Origin: Vibrio superstes
GTDB lineage: Bacteria; Pseudomonadota; Gammaproteobacteria; Enterobacterales; Vibrionaceae
Direction of reading: 5' to 3'
Assembly: GCF_003569005.1 (NCBI RefSeq)
Contig: NZ_BCUR01000004.1
Location: 1,897,111-1,961,110 of the forward strand
Length of the DNA stretch: 64,000 nucleotides
Position numbers and translations under genes: made by a program. A model generated the notes under the pieces. The model was not told where the DNA came from. It was given only the letters and a program-made list of their open reading frames with translations, and made no database searches. Positions 50,452 through 60,445 of the stretch are shown here, piece after piece. The first letter of the stretch is position 1. Each line of letters starts with the position of its first letter.

Positions 50452-51329
50452 CTTACTTTATAATGCTTAACAAACTCTATAAATAACTTCACCCGCGCAG
50501 GCAATAGATCTCGGTTAAGGTAAACCATGAAGATGGGGCGAACCATTCTCTGCTCTGCTTCTAATATTTGAATGAGATCCTTATTCGCAATATCTTCTGC
50601 CACTAGTGCCTGTGGCTGCAGGATAATCCCTGTCCCTAGTTTCGCTAACATTCGTAAGCTGTTGCCATTATTGCAACTGACAGGGGCAGAGCTTAGATTC
50701 AGGGGCTTAATGTTGTAATGGTCTGCAAACGAGGAGCTTGTTCCCCAAGGGGAAAAGGCTAGTACCTTGTGCTTGGCTAGATCGTCTAAACATCTTGGTG
50801 TTCCATATTCTTCAAGGTATTGGGGAGAGGCGCAAAACACCATTACCTGCTCATCGACTCGCATGCTGATGAATCCGGAATCCGCTAACTGCCCTACTCT
50901 AAAATAAAAATCGAACTTATCATCGATAATGTCAGAAAGCTCATCTGACAGAGTGAGCGCAATCTGTATTTCTGGGTAGTGTAGATTGAACTGGTGAATG
51001 AGCGGGCATAATTCGTAGGTACCATAGTTGGTAGGCGCACACACCCGAATAAGGCCGTCAGCATCCGTTGATTGGTGGTTAAGCTCCTGCTCAACCGCTG
51101 ACAGCTCACTCAGAATATTTCGGCAACTCTTTAAGTAAAGTTCACCCGCCTCTGTAAGGGTTTGCTTGCGAGTATTTCGATTGAGTAGCTTTAGTTTAAG
51201 CTCTGCCTCTAGCTGGGAAATAGACTTACTCACCATAGCCACTGAGATGCTCAGTCTATCAGCCGCCTTAGTGAAACTGCCTTCGTCACATACACTGATA
51301 AAGGTTTCGATAGCCTTAAACTTGTCCAT
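50430..51329 (-). CDS. LysR-family transcriptional regulator
   Basis: 299 aa: FKAIETFISVCDEGSFTKAADRLSISVAMVSKSISQLEAEL gives the winged helix, CAPTNYGTYELCPLIHQF the effector domain. Divergent from the LysE-type exporter gene (122-bp gap), so probably its regulator. The last six residues (PITLSK) and the stop codon come from the palindromic element at 50294-50451. Confidence 0.9.
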   Translation of the reverse strand: MDKFKAIETFISVCDEGSFTKAADRLSISVAMVSKSISQLEAELKLKLLNRNTRKQTLTEAGELYLKSCRNILSELSAVEQELNHQSTDADGLIRVCAPTNYGTYELCPLIHQFNLHYPEIQIALTLSDELSDIIDDKFDFYFRVGQLADSGFISMRVDEQVMVFCASPQYLEEYGTPRCLDDLAKHKVLAFSPWGTSSSFADHYNIKPLNLSSAPVSCNNGNSLRMLAKLGTGIILQPQALVAEDIANKDLIQILEAEQRMVRPIFMVYLNRDLLPARVKLFIEFVKHYKVRPITLSK

Positions 51330-51450
51330 AAGTCCTCTGCAGTGCCTTATTATTAACTGATAGTAAAAAGTCTTTGAATTGTACTGAGCTTACTCTGAAT
51401 TCGACCCATTGTTAGTCTTATGACTCTTCAATAGCAAAGGTCTTTTATCA

Positions 51451-52053
51451 ATGAGCTCAATATCAACCTACTACATCATATCTGCACTTACGGTTGCAAG
51501 CCCCGGAGCAGCCGTAATATTCACGATTACCAACACGTTAAGTAAAGGATATAGGTCAGCCATTCGAGGCTACCTAGGCGTTGCTATTGGCATTTTAATC
51601 GTAGGGTTTATTGCTCATGAGTTACTAGTGCGGGTTGGTGAAAAGCTTCCTGGAGGCGTTGCCACCGTGACAGTGTTTGGAGGTTGTTACTTCTTGTGGC
51701 TGGCTTTATCGAACCTTAGAAGACAGCCGGTAAAAGAAACGAGAGTGAAAAAATCAGAGACAGAATTGCTGTCCGGGGTATTGATTAGCTTAACCAACCC
51801 TAAGGCACTGCTTTTCTTTACCTCAGTCTTTCCCGTTTACATGAAGGGTAGCGTAGAATATCCGCTGCTAATTGGCATATTTGCCATCAATGTGCTGCTC
51901 ATACATTCGGCTTACACCTATTTCACCTCGCGAGCACAAAAGAAACTGTCCCTAGGCAATCACCACTGGGAAAAAATCACAGTATTACTGTATCTATTCT
52001 TATCTGGGTCTTGTTTTATGTATGCTTTCGAAACGCTGAGGTCAACAGGCTAA
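51451..52053 (+). CDS. LysE-family amino-acid exporter
   Basis: 200 aa, six membrane helices predicted. SALTVASPGAAVIFTITNTLSKGYRSAIRGYLGVAIG has the family's SPGP-like motif near residue 17 (SPGA here), and ISLTNPKALLFF matches the RhtB/LysE NPKA block. Exports a small amino acid or related compound; substrate not readable. Confidence 0.9.
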   Translation: MSSISTYYIISALTVASPGAAVIFTITNTLSKGYRSAIRGYLGVAIGILIVGFIAHELLVRVGEKLPGGVATVTVFGGCYFLWLALSNLRRQPVKETRVKKSETELLSGVLISLTNPKALLFFTSVFPVYMKGSVEYPLLIGIFAINVLLIHSAYTYFTSRAQKKLSLGNHHWEKITVLLYLFLSGSCFMYAFETLRSTG

Positions 52054-52056
52054 CTG

Positions 52057-52887
52057 CTAAGCCATCTTGCTGTCGGTGTTAACCATAGATTGGATAAAGG
52101 CAATAGACTTCTGATTAAACTCTTGAGGACGCTCCACATTACACACATGGCCGCAGTCCTCTATTTCAACCAATTGGCTGTTTTGATGAACAGACACCAT
52201 CTCTTTAACCGGCTTAATGAACATGTAGTCCTTATCGCCCATCAAATAAAGTGTAGGGATATCGAGTTCTTTATCTTTGAAATAGCGCATGATCGGGTTA
52301 ACGTCAGCCGCAAGCTTAAACCAACGTTTAAACTCTTTTTGGCATAACTTTCTTGCTTCACGAACAAACATTAAGCGAGATTCAACCTGACCTTTCTGTG
52401 GCATCACGATCCAGGCAAACAGGCTGTACAGCCACATATAAGGGATGATGTTCTTAAACAAGCCCCCTAGCTTTACCAAAATCTGTGAACGAGTATCAAA
52501 GCGTGTTACCGCGCCACCCAGCACCATAGACTTAACGCGCTCTGACGCCATCTCGGCCAAGGTACGCACAATAATGGTCCCTAGCGACATACCAACAAAG
52601 TGTGCAGACTTAATCTTCAAATGATCCAAGACATTCACAATGTCTTTAGTCACAGTCTCGAAGGTGTAGCGCTTGCTAATGATGTCTTGAAATAGGGTAT
52701 TGGATTTGCCATGACCACGAAGGTCAATAAGCAGAATGTTGAAGTGCTCTTTGTAGGCTTTGATTTGCTTAAACCAAATAGAAGAACTGCCACCTGCGCC
52801 ATGCACAAACACCACCCATTCCTTAGACTCAGGATGGTGGTACGTTTTATGGAATAAGAGTGGGTTAGTTTCAGCTATTGCAGTCAT
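52057..52887 (-). CDS. Alpha/beta hydrolase
   Basis: 276 aa. Oxyanion HGAGGSS, LIDLRGHGKS, nucleophile elbow GMSLG, acid in GDKDYMF and His in CGHVCNVERP. The strand, elbow and C-terminal HxxNxE-like end are as in the MenH/carboxylesterase group. Substrate unknown. Tail-to-tail with the LysE gene, stops 3 bp apart. Confidence 0.88.
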   Translation of the reverse strand: MTAIAETNPLLFHKTYHHPESKEWVVFVHGAGGSSSIWFKQIKAYKEHFNILLIDLRGHGKSNTLFQDIISKRYTFETVTKDIVNVLDHLKIKSAHFVGMSLGTIIVRTLAEMASERVKSMVLGGAVTRFDTRSQILVKLGGLFKNIIPYMWLYSLFAWIVMPQKGQVESRLMFVREARKLCQKEFKRWFKLAADVNPIMRYFKDKELDIPTLYLMGDKDYMFIKPVKEMVSVHQNSQLVEIEDCGHVCNVERPQEFNQKSIAFIQSMVNTDSKMA

Positions 52888-53002
52888 TAATCACTTTGTA
52901 AATAAAGCCTATAGTGGCTCGATAGTATCATAATCAGACGCGACACAGACGCATCAGCCGATGCAATTTGTAACAAACGGTGATCTGCTGCACAAGTTAA
53001 GG

Positions 53003-53539
53003 CTAATCATTGCGTTGGAAAAAGAGCGTTAGCGTGCCGAACTCAATACCGAATTTCCTGATGGAAGTTAAATTAAACAGATGCTTCTCATCTTGACGGT
53101 AAAGCCAATCATCGAACCCCACCACAACCGTTGAATCGCCGCGAGGTAGCTCAAAGTCATAAGTCCAGCGAAGCGCGTTGCCCACCTCTTCACCGCTAGC
53201 GACCCCTATGATGTCGTCAGCCCTGCCTTCATAGGTCCCATCCTCTAACCGAGTAATGACCCACACCCGAGTCGATTCTTCGCCATCGTCAAACACAAAA
53301 TCTTCGTTAAGAGTTAACACGTTGCCATCAACGCTTCCGCTCAAATCAACTTCAAAACGACGAGTTTGCTTGCCACTGCGGTCTTGCACCATTCCCCAAG
53401 CAGTAACGCTTCCTTCAAAATAACCAAACAGATCGAATTTAGGGCCATCCTGCTGGTAATCACTTAGATCAGCACTGCACCCCATGATATGAAGAACACC
53501 TATGAGTGCTAAAAACGCTTTAATCTTTCGAGAGATCAT
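53003..53539 (-). CDS. DUF3833 lipoprotein
   Basis: 178 aa. Lipobox HIMGCS (Cys ~21). The FDLFGYFEGSVTAWGMVQDRSGKQTRRF and DDWLYRQDE sequences are typical of DUF3833. Last gene of an eight-gene operon, overlapping its neighbour by ATGA. Function unknown. Confidence 0.85.
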   Translation of the reverse strand: MISRKIKAFLALIGVLHIMGCSADLSDYQQDGPKFDLFGYFEGSVTAWGMVQDRSGKQTRRFEVDLSGSVDGNVLTLNEDFVFDDGEESTRVWVITRLEDGTYEGRADDIIGVASGEEVGNALRWTYDFELPRGDSTVVVGFDDWLYRQDEKHLFNLTSIRKFGIEFGTLTLFFQRND

Positions 53540-54108
53540 CGTTGATTCATCCCTATCAGTTGCTGGCGATGCTTAGGATATTCGGTATTTGGAGATAGCC
53601 AGATAGCAAGAAAGGCATCATTCAAAGCCTCATCAGTAATAGTGCCGCGAAGCTGAGTTGAACCGTCTTGCGTAATGTACAAAAACGAACCTGTTTGACC
53701 GTCTGTGATATAAACCAGTTGCTCTCCTGTAGCCACATCCGTATAGATCGCATCTAGCCTCTGGGTCCATTGCTCAGACTCCGTTGGAGAATAACCAAGA
53801 TGAAGCCATTGTTTCTTCGTTTCTTTGAGAAGATGCTTTTTAGAAATATTTCGCTCGTAGGTTATGGCCAATGCAACAGGGTGAGGCGTAATGTCATTGT
53901 CTACGGTATAAACACCGTCTGGTGCACGAAGCTCCGAGGTATACACATCAAAGAACATGAAGTTAAGGTCAGCTGAACCCACAGTTGGCCAATGAGTCCA
54001 TCTATCGACTACGTCAACGTTGTTAGAGCTGTCTTGTACCTCTGAGGCTACTGCTCCAAATGACGATAAACTGGCCAGTAACAAGGCTTTAAGTGTGATG
54101 AGTCTCAT
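53536..54108 (-). CDS. Chalcone-isomerase-like periplasmic protein
   Basis: 190 aa with a signal peptide ending near VAS (~22). VGSADLNFMFFDVYTSELRAPDG and PVALAITYERNISKKHL match the bacterial chalcone-isomerase-like domain. Starts inside the end of the DUF2878 gene. Its role in the lipid operon is not known. Confidence 0.8.
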   Translation of the reverse strand: MRLITLKALLLASLSSFGAVASEVQDSSNNVDVVDRWTHWPTVGSADLNFMFFDVYTSELRAPDGVYTVDNDITPHPVALAITYERNISKKHLLKETKKQWLHLGYSPTESEQWTQRLDAIYTDVATGEQLVYITDGQTGSFLYITQDGSTQLRGTITDEALNDAFLAIWLSPNTEYPKHRQQLIGMNQR

Positions 54109-54622
54109 GATGGTTATGTCCCTTTCCTCGTTTGTCCAACGCTTTAAGGGAGTAGATGATCAGTGCAAAAATTAGGAACCATTCTACGGTCAGAACAACA
54201 AAAGTCAGTCCGTCAGAATATGGCCATTGCACCGCACCTAGTTTCAGCCCTGCAAAATAACTGCCGGCTGCTCCAAGCGCTCCTACCATACTTACGATAG
54301 GGAGAGGAAAACGGGTCAAAACTGTTTTCATTTGGTAGGCATACCATATAAAAATCACCCACAACAACACCAGCCAGGCTGGTATCCATGGCTGTGGAAA
54401 CAGGAACAAGCCAATAAGGCCATGAAAGGTATCCAAGACGATGCCGGTAATAACAAACGCTGATAACCAAGCAAGGTTGATCTCTTGTTTCTTGATTGAA
54501 TAAACAAGCGTTGCCCCCACAGAGAGGAGCAATAGAAAAAAGGTGTTTTCTCTGCCAATGACGGCAAGGAACCACAGGCTTTGAAACCATATGGATTTAA
54601 TCAGCAGCCCCTTATCCATCAT
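54089..54622 (-). CDS. DUF2878 membrane protein
   Basis: About 177 aa from the ATG at 54622 (a TTG one codon earlier is possible). Five to six membrane helices, with WFQSLWFLAVIGRE and TFHGLIGLFLFP. A His-rich end (GHNHHETHH). Follows the CFA-synthase-like gene by three bases. Confidence 0.82.
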   Translation of the reverse strand: MMDKGLLIKSIWFQSLWFLAVIGRENTFFLLLLSVGATLVYSIKKQEINLAWLSAFVITGIVLDTFHGLIGLFLFPQPWIPAWLVLLWVIFIWYAYQMKTVLTRFPLPIVSMVGALGAAGSYFAGLKLGAVQWPYSDGLTFVVLTVEWFLIFALIIYSLKALDKRGKGHNHHETHHT

Positions 54623-54625
54623 CAA

Positions 54626-55870
54626 TTACTTTGGATTGCGAAATGTTAAGTGGACGGTACTGATGCGTTGAGCAAGAAAGCCGCCCTCACAGTAGCATAG
54701 GTAGTAGCGCCACATACGCATGAAGCGTTCATCATAACCAAAGGTCTCTAACTCTTTTTCAGAGAGGTTAAAGCGATGCAGCCACTCGCGAAGGGTCTTG
54801 GCATAATCCATCCCTATGTCATGCAGATCGTGCAAAATAAGCTGGCTATGTTCGGTGGTTTGTTGCAATAAGTGTGTGACAGAAGGAAGGAAGCCCCCAG
54901 GGAAGATGTATTTTTGGATAAAATCAACGCCCTTGCTGTACGATTCAAAACGTTGATCGGCAATCGTAATAGCCTGAATCGCCATAAGACCACCAGGTTT
55001 AAGAAGACTCTGGCACTTTTCGATGTAAGAAGGTAAAAACTCTTGCCCCACCGCTTCTATCATCTCAATGGACACGAGTTTATCGAACTGGCCCTCAAGG
55101 TCTCTGTAATCCTGCTTCAAAAGAGTAACTTGATCAGAAAGTCCTTGCTCCTGCACTTTTTGTGCTGCGTAGGCAAACTGTTCTTCTGAAATGGTAGTAG
55201 TAGTGACATGACAGCCATAGGCTTTGGCCATGTATATTGCCATGCCGCCCCAACCTGTACCAATTTCAATGACCGAATCACCCGGCTGCAACCTCAGTTG
55301 CTGACAAAGCCGGTCCATCTTATTGATTTGAGCTTGCTCTAAGGTGTCTGAACTATTGTTGTAAACCGCTGCAGAGTAGAGCATGTTACTGTCAAGAAAA
55401 CGAGTGTATAGCTCATTACCCAAGTCGTAATGTGCTCCAATATTTTTTTTTGAATTACTGAGGGTATTTCTGTTTAGCCAGTGACCCACCTTGTACGCCG
55501 CTCTTTTGATGAGGCTTTGCTTACTGTTCATATTATCAAGAGAATTGAGGTTCAATGCCATCAACTTCATCACTGCGGTCAGGTCGCTACTGTCCCACCA
55601 GCCATCCATATACGCTTCTGCCGCAGCAATGCTGCCACCACTTAGCATTCGAGAATAAAAGTCTGGATGGGATATTTCTATAGAGGCATGAAAACTCTCA
55701 GTTGCACAGCCAAACTCTAAAGACTCTGAAACCGATTGCGATTCGAAGCGTTCGATGATGGTTAGCCTGCCATGTTGCAGTTTTTGCAGATGGTTAAGAA
55801 GAAGCGCGCGAGCGGAACGCTGTAGAGGCGAAAGTTCCTTTCCAATAACCAGAGATTGTGAATCGTACAT
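54626..55870 (-). CDS. Cyclopropane-fatty-acid-synthase-like methyltransferase
   Basis: 414 aa. SAM motif VIEIGTGWGGMAIYMA, substrate-region IGAHYDLGNELYTRFLDSNMLYSAA, LVSIEMIEAVGQE and FIQKYIFPGGFLPS are as in CfaA-type enzymes. Uses SAM to methylate or cyclopropanate unsaturated acyl chains in membrane phospholipids; in this operon context a methylated or furan fatty-acid product is possible. AGGAGG precedes the ATG. Confidence 0.9.
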   Translation of the reverse strand: MYDSQSLVIGKELSPLQRSARALLLNHLQKLQHGRLTIIERFESQSVSESLEFGCATESFHASIEISHPDFYSRMLSGGSIAAAEAYMDGWWDSSDLTAVMKLMALNLNSLDNMNSKQSLIKRAAYKVGHWLNRNTLSNSKKNIGAHYDLGNELYTRFLDSNMLYSAAVYNNSSDTLEQAQINKMDRLCQQLRLQPGDSVIEIGTGWGGMAIYMAKAYGCHVTTTTISEEQFAYAAQKVQEQGLSDQVTLLKQDYRDLEGQFDKLVSIEMIEAVGQEFLPSYIEKCQSLLKPGGLMAIQAITIADQRFESYSKGVDFIQKYIFPGGFLPSVTHLLQQTTEHSQLILHDLHDIGMDYAKTLREWLHRFNLSEKELETFGYDERFMRMWRYYLCYCEGGFLAQRISTVHLTFRNPK

Positions 55871-55894
55871 TGTGAAAAGCCTCCTGCTTTCTCA

Positions 55895-56629
55895 TTATTT
55901 ATTCTTTGCTGGATGCGGGTAGATGGGTACTTTCTTAATCCACAACTTCAATGCGTGCCAGTAAATGCCTGTGAGTACTTTTACTGTCAAAATCGGGGTA
56001 CAGATCAACTGTTTAAGAAGATTTCTACTATTAAAGGCTCTCGCCTTCATTGACAGAGTAGCGTCAAACTCTTTGTTCTCTCTATGGCACTCTAGATGAA
56101 CCATCAGCTTTTCTGACAGAGGTTTGAGTCGCCACACATATTGCTGCTCTACAGGATTAAAAGGCGATACATGAAACGCCTTATCATGTTTCCAGTTTTC
56201 TCCATTTTCTCCCTCAAAGGCATCAATGGCATAGTAGTGTCGCTCGTTCCATGGCGTGTTACTCACCTCAGCCAACAGCATCTGCCACTGCCCTTTACTA
56301 TCATAAACATAGTAGAAATTGACGGGACTGAAGTAGAGGCCTAGATAACGAAGGTGGACAACGGCGACGACTTTACCGCTAAAGCGTTTTCCTGTTAGCT
56401 CAAATACTTTATCTTGAACGGCTGATTTTAGGCATCCTTCTCCCACGTAATCGCTACGATTAAAACGAGCCCAGTGCCACCATTTTTCGCCAAAACCCCA
56501 TACCGATTTTTTCAGTGATTGGAATTCATCGACATCGATGCTAGGCATAAACAGTGGGTAGTTAAGGGCATGTTCTGTGGGAGAGAAACGTCTGTGCCTC
56601 ACCGTGCCCACTAAGATTGCGCTATTCAT
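55895..56629 (-). CDS. DUF1365 protein
   Basis: 244 aa. GTVRHRRFSPTEHALNYPLFM near the start, VVHLRYLGLYFSPVNFYYVYD and SNTPWNERHYYAID are the DUF1365 signatures. The family occurs next to FAD oxidoreductases and Cfa-like enzymes. Overlaps the oxidoreductase gene by ATGA. Function unknown. Confidence 0.87.
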   Translation of the reverse strand: MNSAILVGTVRHRRFSPTEHALNYPLFMPSIDVDEFQSLKKSVWGFGEKWWHWARFNRSDYVGEGCLKSAVQDKVFELTGKRFSGKVVAVVHLRYLGLYFSPVNFYYVYDSKGQWQMLLAEVSNTPWNERHYYAIDAFEGENGENWKHDKAFHVSPFNPVEQQYVWRLKPLSEKLMVHLECHRENKEFDATLSMKARAFNSRNLLKQLICTPILTVKVLTGIYWHALKLWIKKVPIYPHPAKNK

Positions 56630-57909
56630 GCTGCGCCTTTCTCTTGCGCATTTTCTTGCAACGCTTCAATACCTTTCACTACCTGCAATGCACTATGCAC
56701 GCCATCTTCATGGAAGCCATTTCGCCAATATGCGCCGCAGAACCACGTAGAATTATTGCCTTGAAGCTCATCGCTGCGCCCCTGCGCGGCAATTGATTCC
56801 CGAGTAAATACTGGGTGGTGATAGATGAAGCTGCGTAGAACTTTATTCTCATCAATATTCGGGCTGTTATTCAGAGATACGCAGAATGTGTGCTCTGACT
56901 GAATGTGCTGCAAGATATTCATATCATAGGTCAGGGTCGGTAATCGGTTCTCTTGATCTTGGTCACCAGACAAATAATAGTTCCACGAAGCCCAAGCTTT
57001 ACTTCGTTTCGGTAGTAGGTTGGTATCAGTATGCAAAACCACTTCATTGGCTTGATAACGCATCTCCCCCAGCACATCAGTCTCTAGCTGTGTTTGCTCC
57101 TCTCCAAGGATCTTCAGAGCCTGATCGCTGTGGCAAGCAAAGATCACCTGATCAAATTGCAACCATTCACCGTTCACCAACAATCGAACACCCACCGGTG
57201 TTCTTTGCACTTTTTCGACAGGCGAATTGAGCAAAATCTTATCTGAAAACCCTTGAGTTAACGGTTCAATATAGGCTCTTGAGCCCCCGTCTATCACGTA
57301 CCATTGCGGTCTATTTTTGATGTCAAGCAGGCCGTGGTTGAGGAAAAATCGCAGGAAGAAAGAAAGAGGAAATAGGCGCATGTCTGCAAGGGTGGATGAC
57401 CAAATTGCCGCGCCCATTGGCAAGATATAGTTTTCACTGAAATAGTCACTAAAATCATGTTCTTCAAGAAAAGAGCCGAGAGTTTGCTCTTCTGGTGAAT
57501 CATCACCCGCTAAGGACTTTGCAAGTTTATTAAAGCGAAGGATCTCAGCAATAAACGAGTAAAACTTGGGATTAAACCAGTTTCGCTTTTGAGCAAACAG
57601 TGTAGATAAAGCATGACCGTTGTATTCCAGCCCATTGCCGTCGTTGCGTACGCTAAAACTCATCTCTGTTGGGTTTCCACGTACGCCTATTTCATTCATC
57701 ATCTCGATGAAATTAGGGTAGGTACGGTCATTGTAAACGATGAAGCCGGTGTCAACAGTGTAGGGCTTTCCTTCAACCTCAACGTCCACCGTCGCCGTAT
57801 GGCCACCAATGTAGTCATTCGCTTCAAATAAGGTTAGGTCGTGGTTTTTATGTAGGCGGTATCCACAAGTGAGTCCGGATATCCCTGTGCCTATGATCGC
57901 TATCTTCAT
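56626..57909 (-). CDS. FAD-dependent amine-oxidase-like oxidoreductase
   Basis: 427 aa. Dinucleotide motif AIIGTGISGLTCGYRLH, FEANDYIGGHTATVDV and DTGFIVYNDRTYPNF are typical of this NAD(P)/FAD family, similar to desaturase/isomerase flavoproteins. A likely role is oxidation or desaturation of acyl chains with the Cfa-like enzyme. Start overlaps the SDR stop (TAATG). Confidence 0.87.
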   Translation of the reverse strand: MKIAIIGTGISGLTCGYRLHKNHDLTLFEANDYIGGHTATVDVEVEGKPYTVDTGFIVYNDRTYPNFIEMMNEIGVRGNPTEMSFSVRNDGNGLEYNGHALSTLFAQKRNWFNPKFYSFIAEILRFNKLAKSLAGDDSPEEQTLGSFLEEHDFSDYFSENYILPMGAAIWSSTLADMRLFPLSFFLRFFLNHGLLDIKNRPQWYVIDGGSRAYIEPLTQGFSDKILLNSPVEKVQRTPVGVRLLVNGEWLQFDQVIFACHSDQALKILGEEQTQLETDVLGEMRYQANEVVLHTDTNLLPKRSKAWASWNYYLSGDQDQENRLPTLTYDMNILQHIQSEHTFCVSLNNSPNIDENKVLRSFIYHHPVFTRESIAAQGRSDELQGNNSTWFCGAYWRNGFHEDGVHSALQVVKGIEALQENAQEKGAA

Positions 57910-58640
57910 TACTGTTTGTCCTTAATCAGTTTCTTGGCAAGATGATGCTGTACTGAATACGGCAAGCTTCCCAAAATCCTCAATATCCATGTAAAACGCT
58001 TAGGAAAATAGATGTTGGTTTTACCCGACTCTATGCCTTCTCGTATCGCCTTTGCCGCCTCGTCTACTTCAATCATCATCGGCATTGGAAAATCGTTTTT
58101 ATCGGTTAGTGGGGTTTTCACAAAGCCCGGAAAAACCGTGCTTACCTTGATGCCTTTGGGCGCAAGGTCAACCCCGAGTGTACGAGACAAGTAGCTCACC
58201 GCCGCTTTTGACGCACCGTAGGCTTCGGCGCGAGGTAGTGCCATCTCGCTAGCGATAGAGCCCACAATCACTAAATGATGCCCTGTAGCAAAATGATGCT
58301 GGGCGCCTTCGATGGCATTGGCCAGTCCGACGACATTTATCGTGAATACGCGCTTTATTAGGGCTGCATCCATTGCCCCATCGTCAATGTATTCGCAGTC
58401 TCCAGCATTGAGAACCCAAGTATGTGGAACAGGATCCAAATCGTGAAGGGCTTTCTTGCACGAACTAAGGTCGGTAAGATCAAATTGAAGTGGTTTTACG
58501 TGACTGCCTAGAGAGGAGAGCTCCTGCAGTTTTTCAGCGTTTCGTCCGCAGACATAAACCGTCTGCCCGGATTGCGCATAATCTATGGCAAGCTGCTGCC
58601 CTATCCCAGAGGTGGCTCCGGTAATCAAGATTGGGTTCAT
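57909..58640 (-). CDS. Short-chain dehydrogenase/reductase
   Basis: 243 aa classical SDR. TGATSGIGQQLA, LNAGDCEYI (NAG), IVGSIAS (Ser), YGASKAAVSYLS (Tyr and Lys). Second gene of the lipid operon; start overlaps the upstream stop by ATGA. Substrate unknown. Confidence 0.9.
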   Translation of the reverse strand: MNPILITGATSGIGQQLAIDYAQSGQTVYVCGRNAEKLQELSSLGSHVKPLQFDLTDLSSCKKALHDLDPVPHTWVLNAGDCEYIDDGAMDAALIKRVFTINVVGLANAIEGAQHHFATGHHLVIVGSIASEMALPRAEAYGASKAAVSYLSRTLGVDLAPKGIKVSTVFPGFVKTPLTDKNDFPMPMMIEVDEAAKAIREGIESGKTNIYFPKRFTWILRILGSLPYSVQHHLAKKLIKDKQ

Positions 58641-59059
58641 GATTGCCCCAACCTTTTCTTGATGGTCTTAATCACTGAACCCAGCACAGGAAGGTTCTCA
58701 TAGAGCATCTCTCCCATATCAAAATAATCACGATGATGTATCACCTTGCCATCGCGAAACTCTAGGTGACTAATTCCTTGTACTGAGACCTCACTGCCTC
58801 CCTTTAGTTTTGGGTGGCGCAAACGCATAGTCCAAATGATGAAACCCGCATCGCCCGCTTGATGCTTACTCAGAATATCGAAACGGCAATCAATCACGTT
58901 CTGATACAAGTTATCAAAATACGACGAGAGCTCATCCCAGCCATTTAATTTATGAGCGGAGTCCTCAAAAATCACGTCTTGATGATAGATTCGAGTAAGG
59001 CTGTGAAGAGTGTCTTTACTCAGGCTTTGATATACATCTGCAACAGTATCAATGTTCAT
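58637..59059 (-). CDS. SnoaL/NTF2-like protein
   Basis: 140 aa from the ATG at 59059 (AGGAAA nine bases upstream); an in-frame ATG at 59113 lacks an RBS. Cone-shaped NTF2 fold pattern: SLTRIYHQDVIFEDSAHKLNG, then FRDGKVIHHRDYFDMGEMLY at the end. First gene of the lipid operon; role unknown. Confidence 0.82.
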   Translation of the reverse strand: MNIDTVADVYQSLSKDTLHSLTRIYHQDVIFEDSAHKLNGWDELSSYFDNLYQNVIDCRFDILSKHQAGDAGFIIWTMRLRHPKLKGGSEVSVQGISHLEFRDGKVIHHRDYFDMGEMLYENLPVLGSVIKTIKKRLGQS

Positions 59060-59206
59060 CGTCCATTTCCTAATGGCTATGACAGAGCATCCCTCCCCGT
59101 CTGGTTTATTCAACCTTTTTGACCTTATAGTTACTGGGTCTAGTTAAAGGTAGTGTATTTTTCAAAAACTTACCTTAACTACGTGTTTTACAAAGCAATA
59201 GATCAA

Positions 59207-59237
59207 AAAAAAGCTTGGTTTTTACACCAAGCTTTTT
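59207..59237 (-). terminator. Terminator of htpX
   Basis: AAGCTTGG (59211-59218) pairs with CCAAGCTT (59227-59234), with A and T tracts on both sides; on the minus strand it follows the htpX stop by about 23 bp and precedes the lipid operon. Confidence 0.82.
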
Positions 59238-59259
59238 AATCAATATTCTTGCTAACAAA

Positions 59260-60135
59260 TTAGAATTGCTGAGTGTTTCTCAACGCTTCAATTCGCTTGT
59301 CTAATGGGGGATGGGACATAAGCAACTCTGTTAGAGAGCTTTTACCGTTAATACCAAAGGCCATCATTGAGCCCTCAAGCTGAGGTTCATGGCTTGTTTT
59401 AAGACGCTCAAGAGCGGCGATCATCTTATGCTTACCCACTAAGTGCGCTGCACCTGCATCCGCATGAAACTCACGCTTACGGCTATACCACATGGTAATG
59501 AAGCTTGCCAAGAAACCAAACACTAACTCCAAAACCATAGACACACCGAAGTACACCATCATGTTAGTGCCACCTTCTCCCTCATCGTTGTTGTTATTGG
59601 CAACCATGTTGGCAATAAAGCGAGATAGGAAGATAACAAAGGTATTCACCACACCTTGCATTAGCGTCATAGTGACCATGTCACCGTTAGCAATATGGCT
59701 TACTTCATGCGCCAGTACCGCTTCAGCTTCGTCTTGAGTCATGCTATTTAGCAGTCCCGTAGACACCGCAACTAATGAATCGTCACGCTTAGCACCGGTT
59801 GCAAATGCATTAATGTCTGCAGAATCATAGACGGCTACGGTAGGCATACCGATACCTGCCTGCTGTGCTTGACGAGAAACTGTCTCCAATAGCCAGTGTT
59901 CTGTTTGGTTGCGTGGGCTTTCTATCACCTGTCCACCCACCGAACGCAGCGCCATGCTCTTTGACATCATCAATGAAATGAAAGAGCCACCAAAACCAAA
60001 GACTGCGGCCAACACTAGTAGACCAGAAAGGCTACCGGATTGTATGCCAGTAAAAGCATAAACAAGGTTCAACACCACACTCAATACTGCAATTACAGCA
60101 AGGTTGGTCAGTAAAAATAACGCTACGCGCTTCAT
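59260..60135 (-). CDS. htpX: Membrane metalloprotease HtpX
   Basis: 291 aa. Zinc motif [10 protein letters not shown] (His-Glu-xx-His) in the middle, four membrane helices (~4-24, 34-55, ~155-175, ~190-212) and FHADAGAA with the third ligand Glu. Degrades damaged membrane proteins. The C-terminal part has the usual [12 protein letters not shown]. Confidence 0.97.
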   Translation of the reverse strand: MKRVALFLLTNLAVIAVLSVVLNLVYAFTGIQSGSLSGLLVLAAVFGFGGSFISLMMSKSMALRSVGGQVIESPRNQTEHWLLETVSRQAQQAGIGMPTVAVYDSADINAFATGAKRDDSLVAVSTGLLNSMTQDEAEAVLAHEVSHIANGDMVTMTLMQGVVNTFVIFLSRFIANMVANNNNDEGEGGTNMMVYFGVSMVLELVFGFLASFITMWYSRKREFHADAGAAHLVGKHKMIAALERLKTSHEPQLEGSMMAFGINGKSSLTELLMSHPPLDKRIEALRNTQQF

Positions 60136-60445
60136 TCATTTTCTCCAAAGTAAGAAGCTAGAACTATGTAATTATGGTTCCAATTCAAGACAGTAGACAA
60201 AGAAAGAGTATCTTTGTTCCCAGAGGGGTATCTCGATTAGATTTGCAAGTTTCTGCTACCACATTCTATATATGTGGACGCGAAGCGAAAACTCAATAGC
60301 AGTAACAATTTGCTACAAAATGAGAGTTCTGATCGCAATTGACGATTTTTTTAGCAAAGTGTCTTGCGTTAAATCAATGAATGGGTATAAATGTTAGCCA
60401 AGATATTTATTTTTTAACCAAGCATTAACAAAAAAGGAGTGAGTT
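60136..60445. other. Gene-free stretch between htpX and the 53-aa gene
   Basis: 310 bp, AT-rich. It must contain promoters for htpX and the small protein; no clear consensus site was assigned. Confidence 0.5.
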
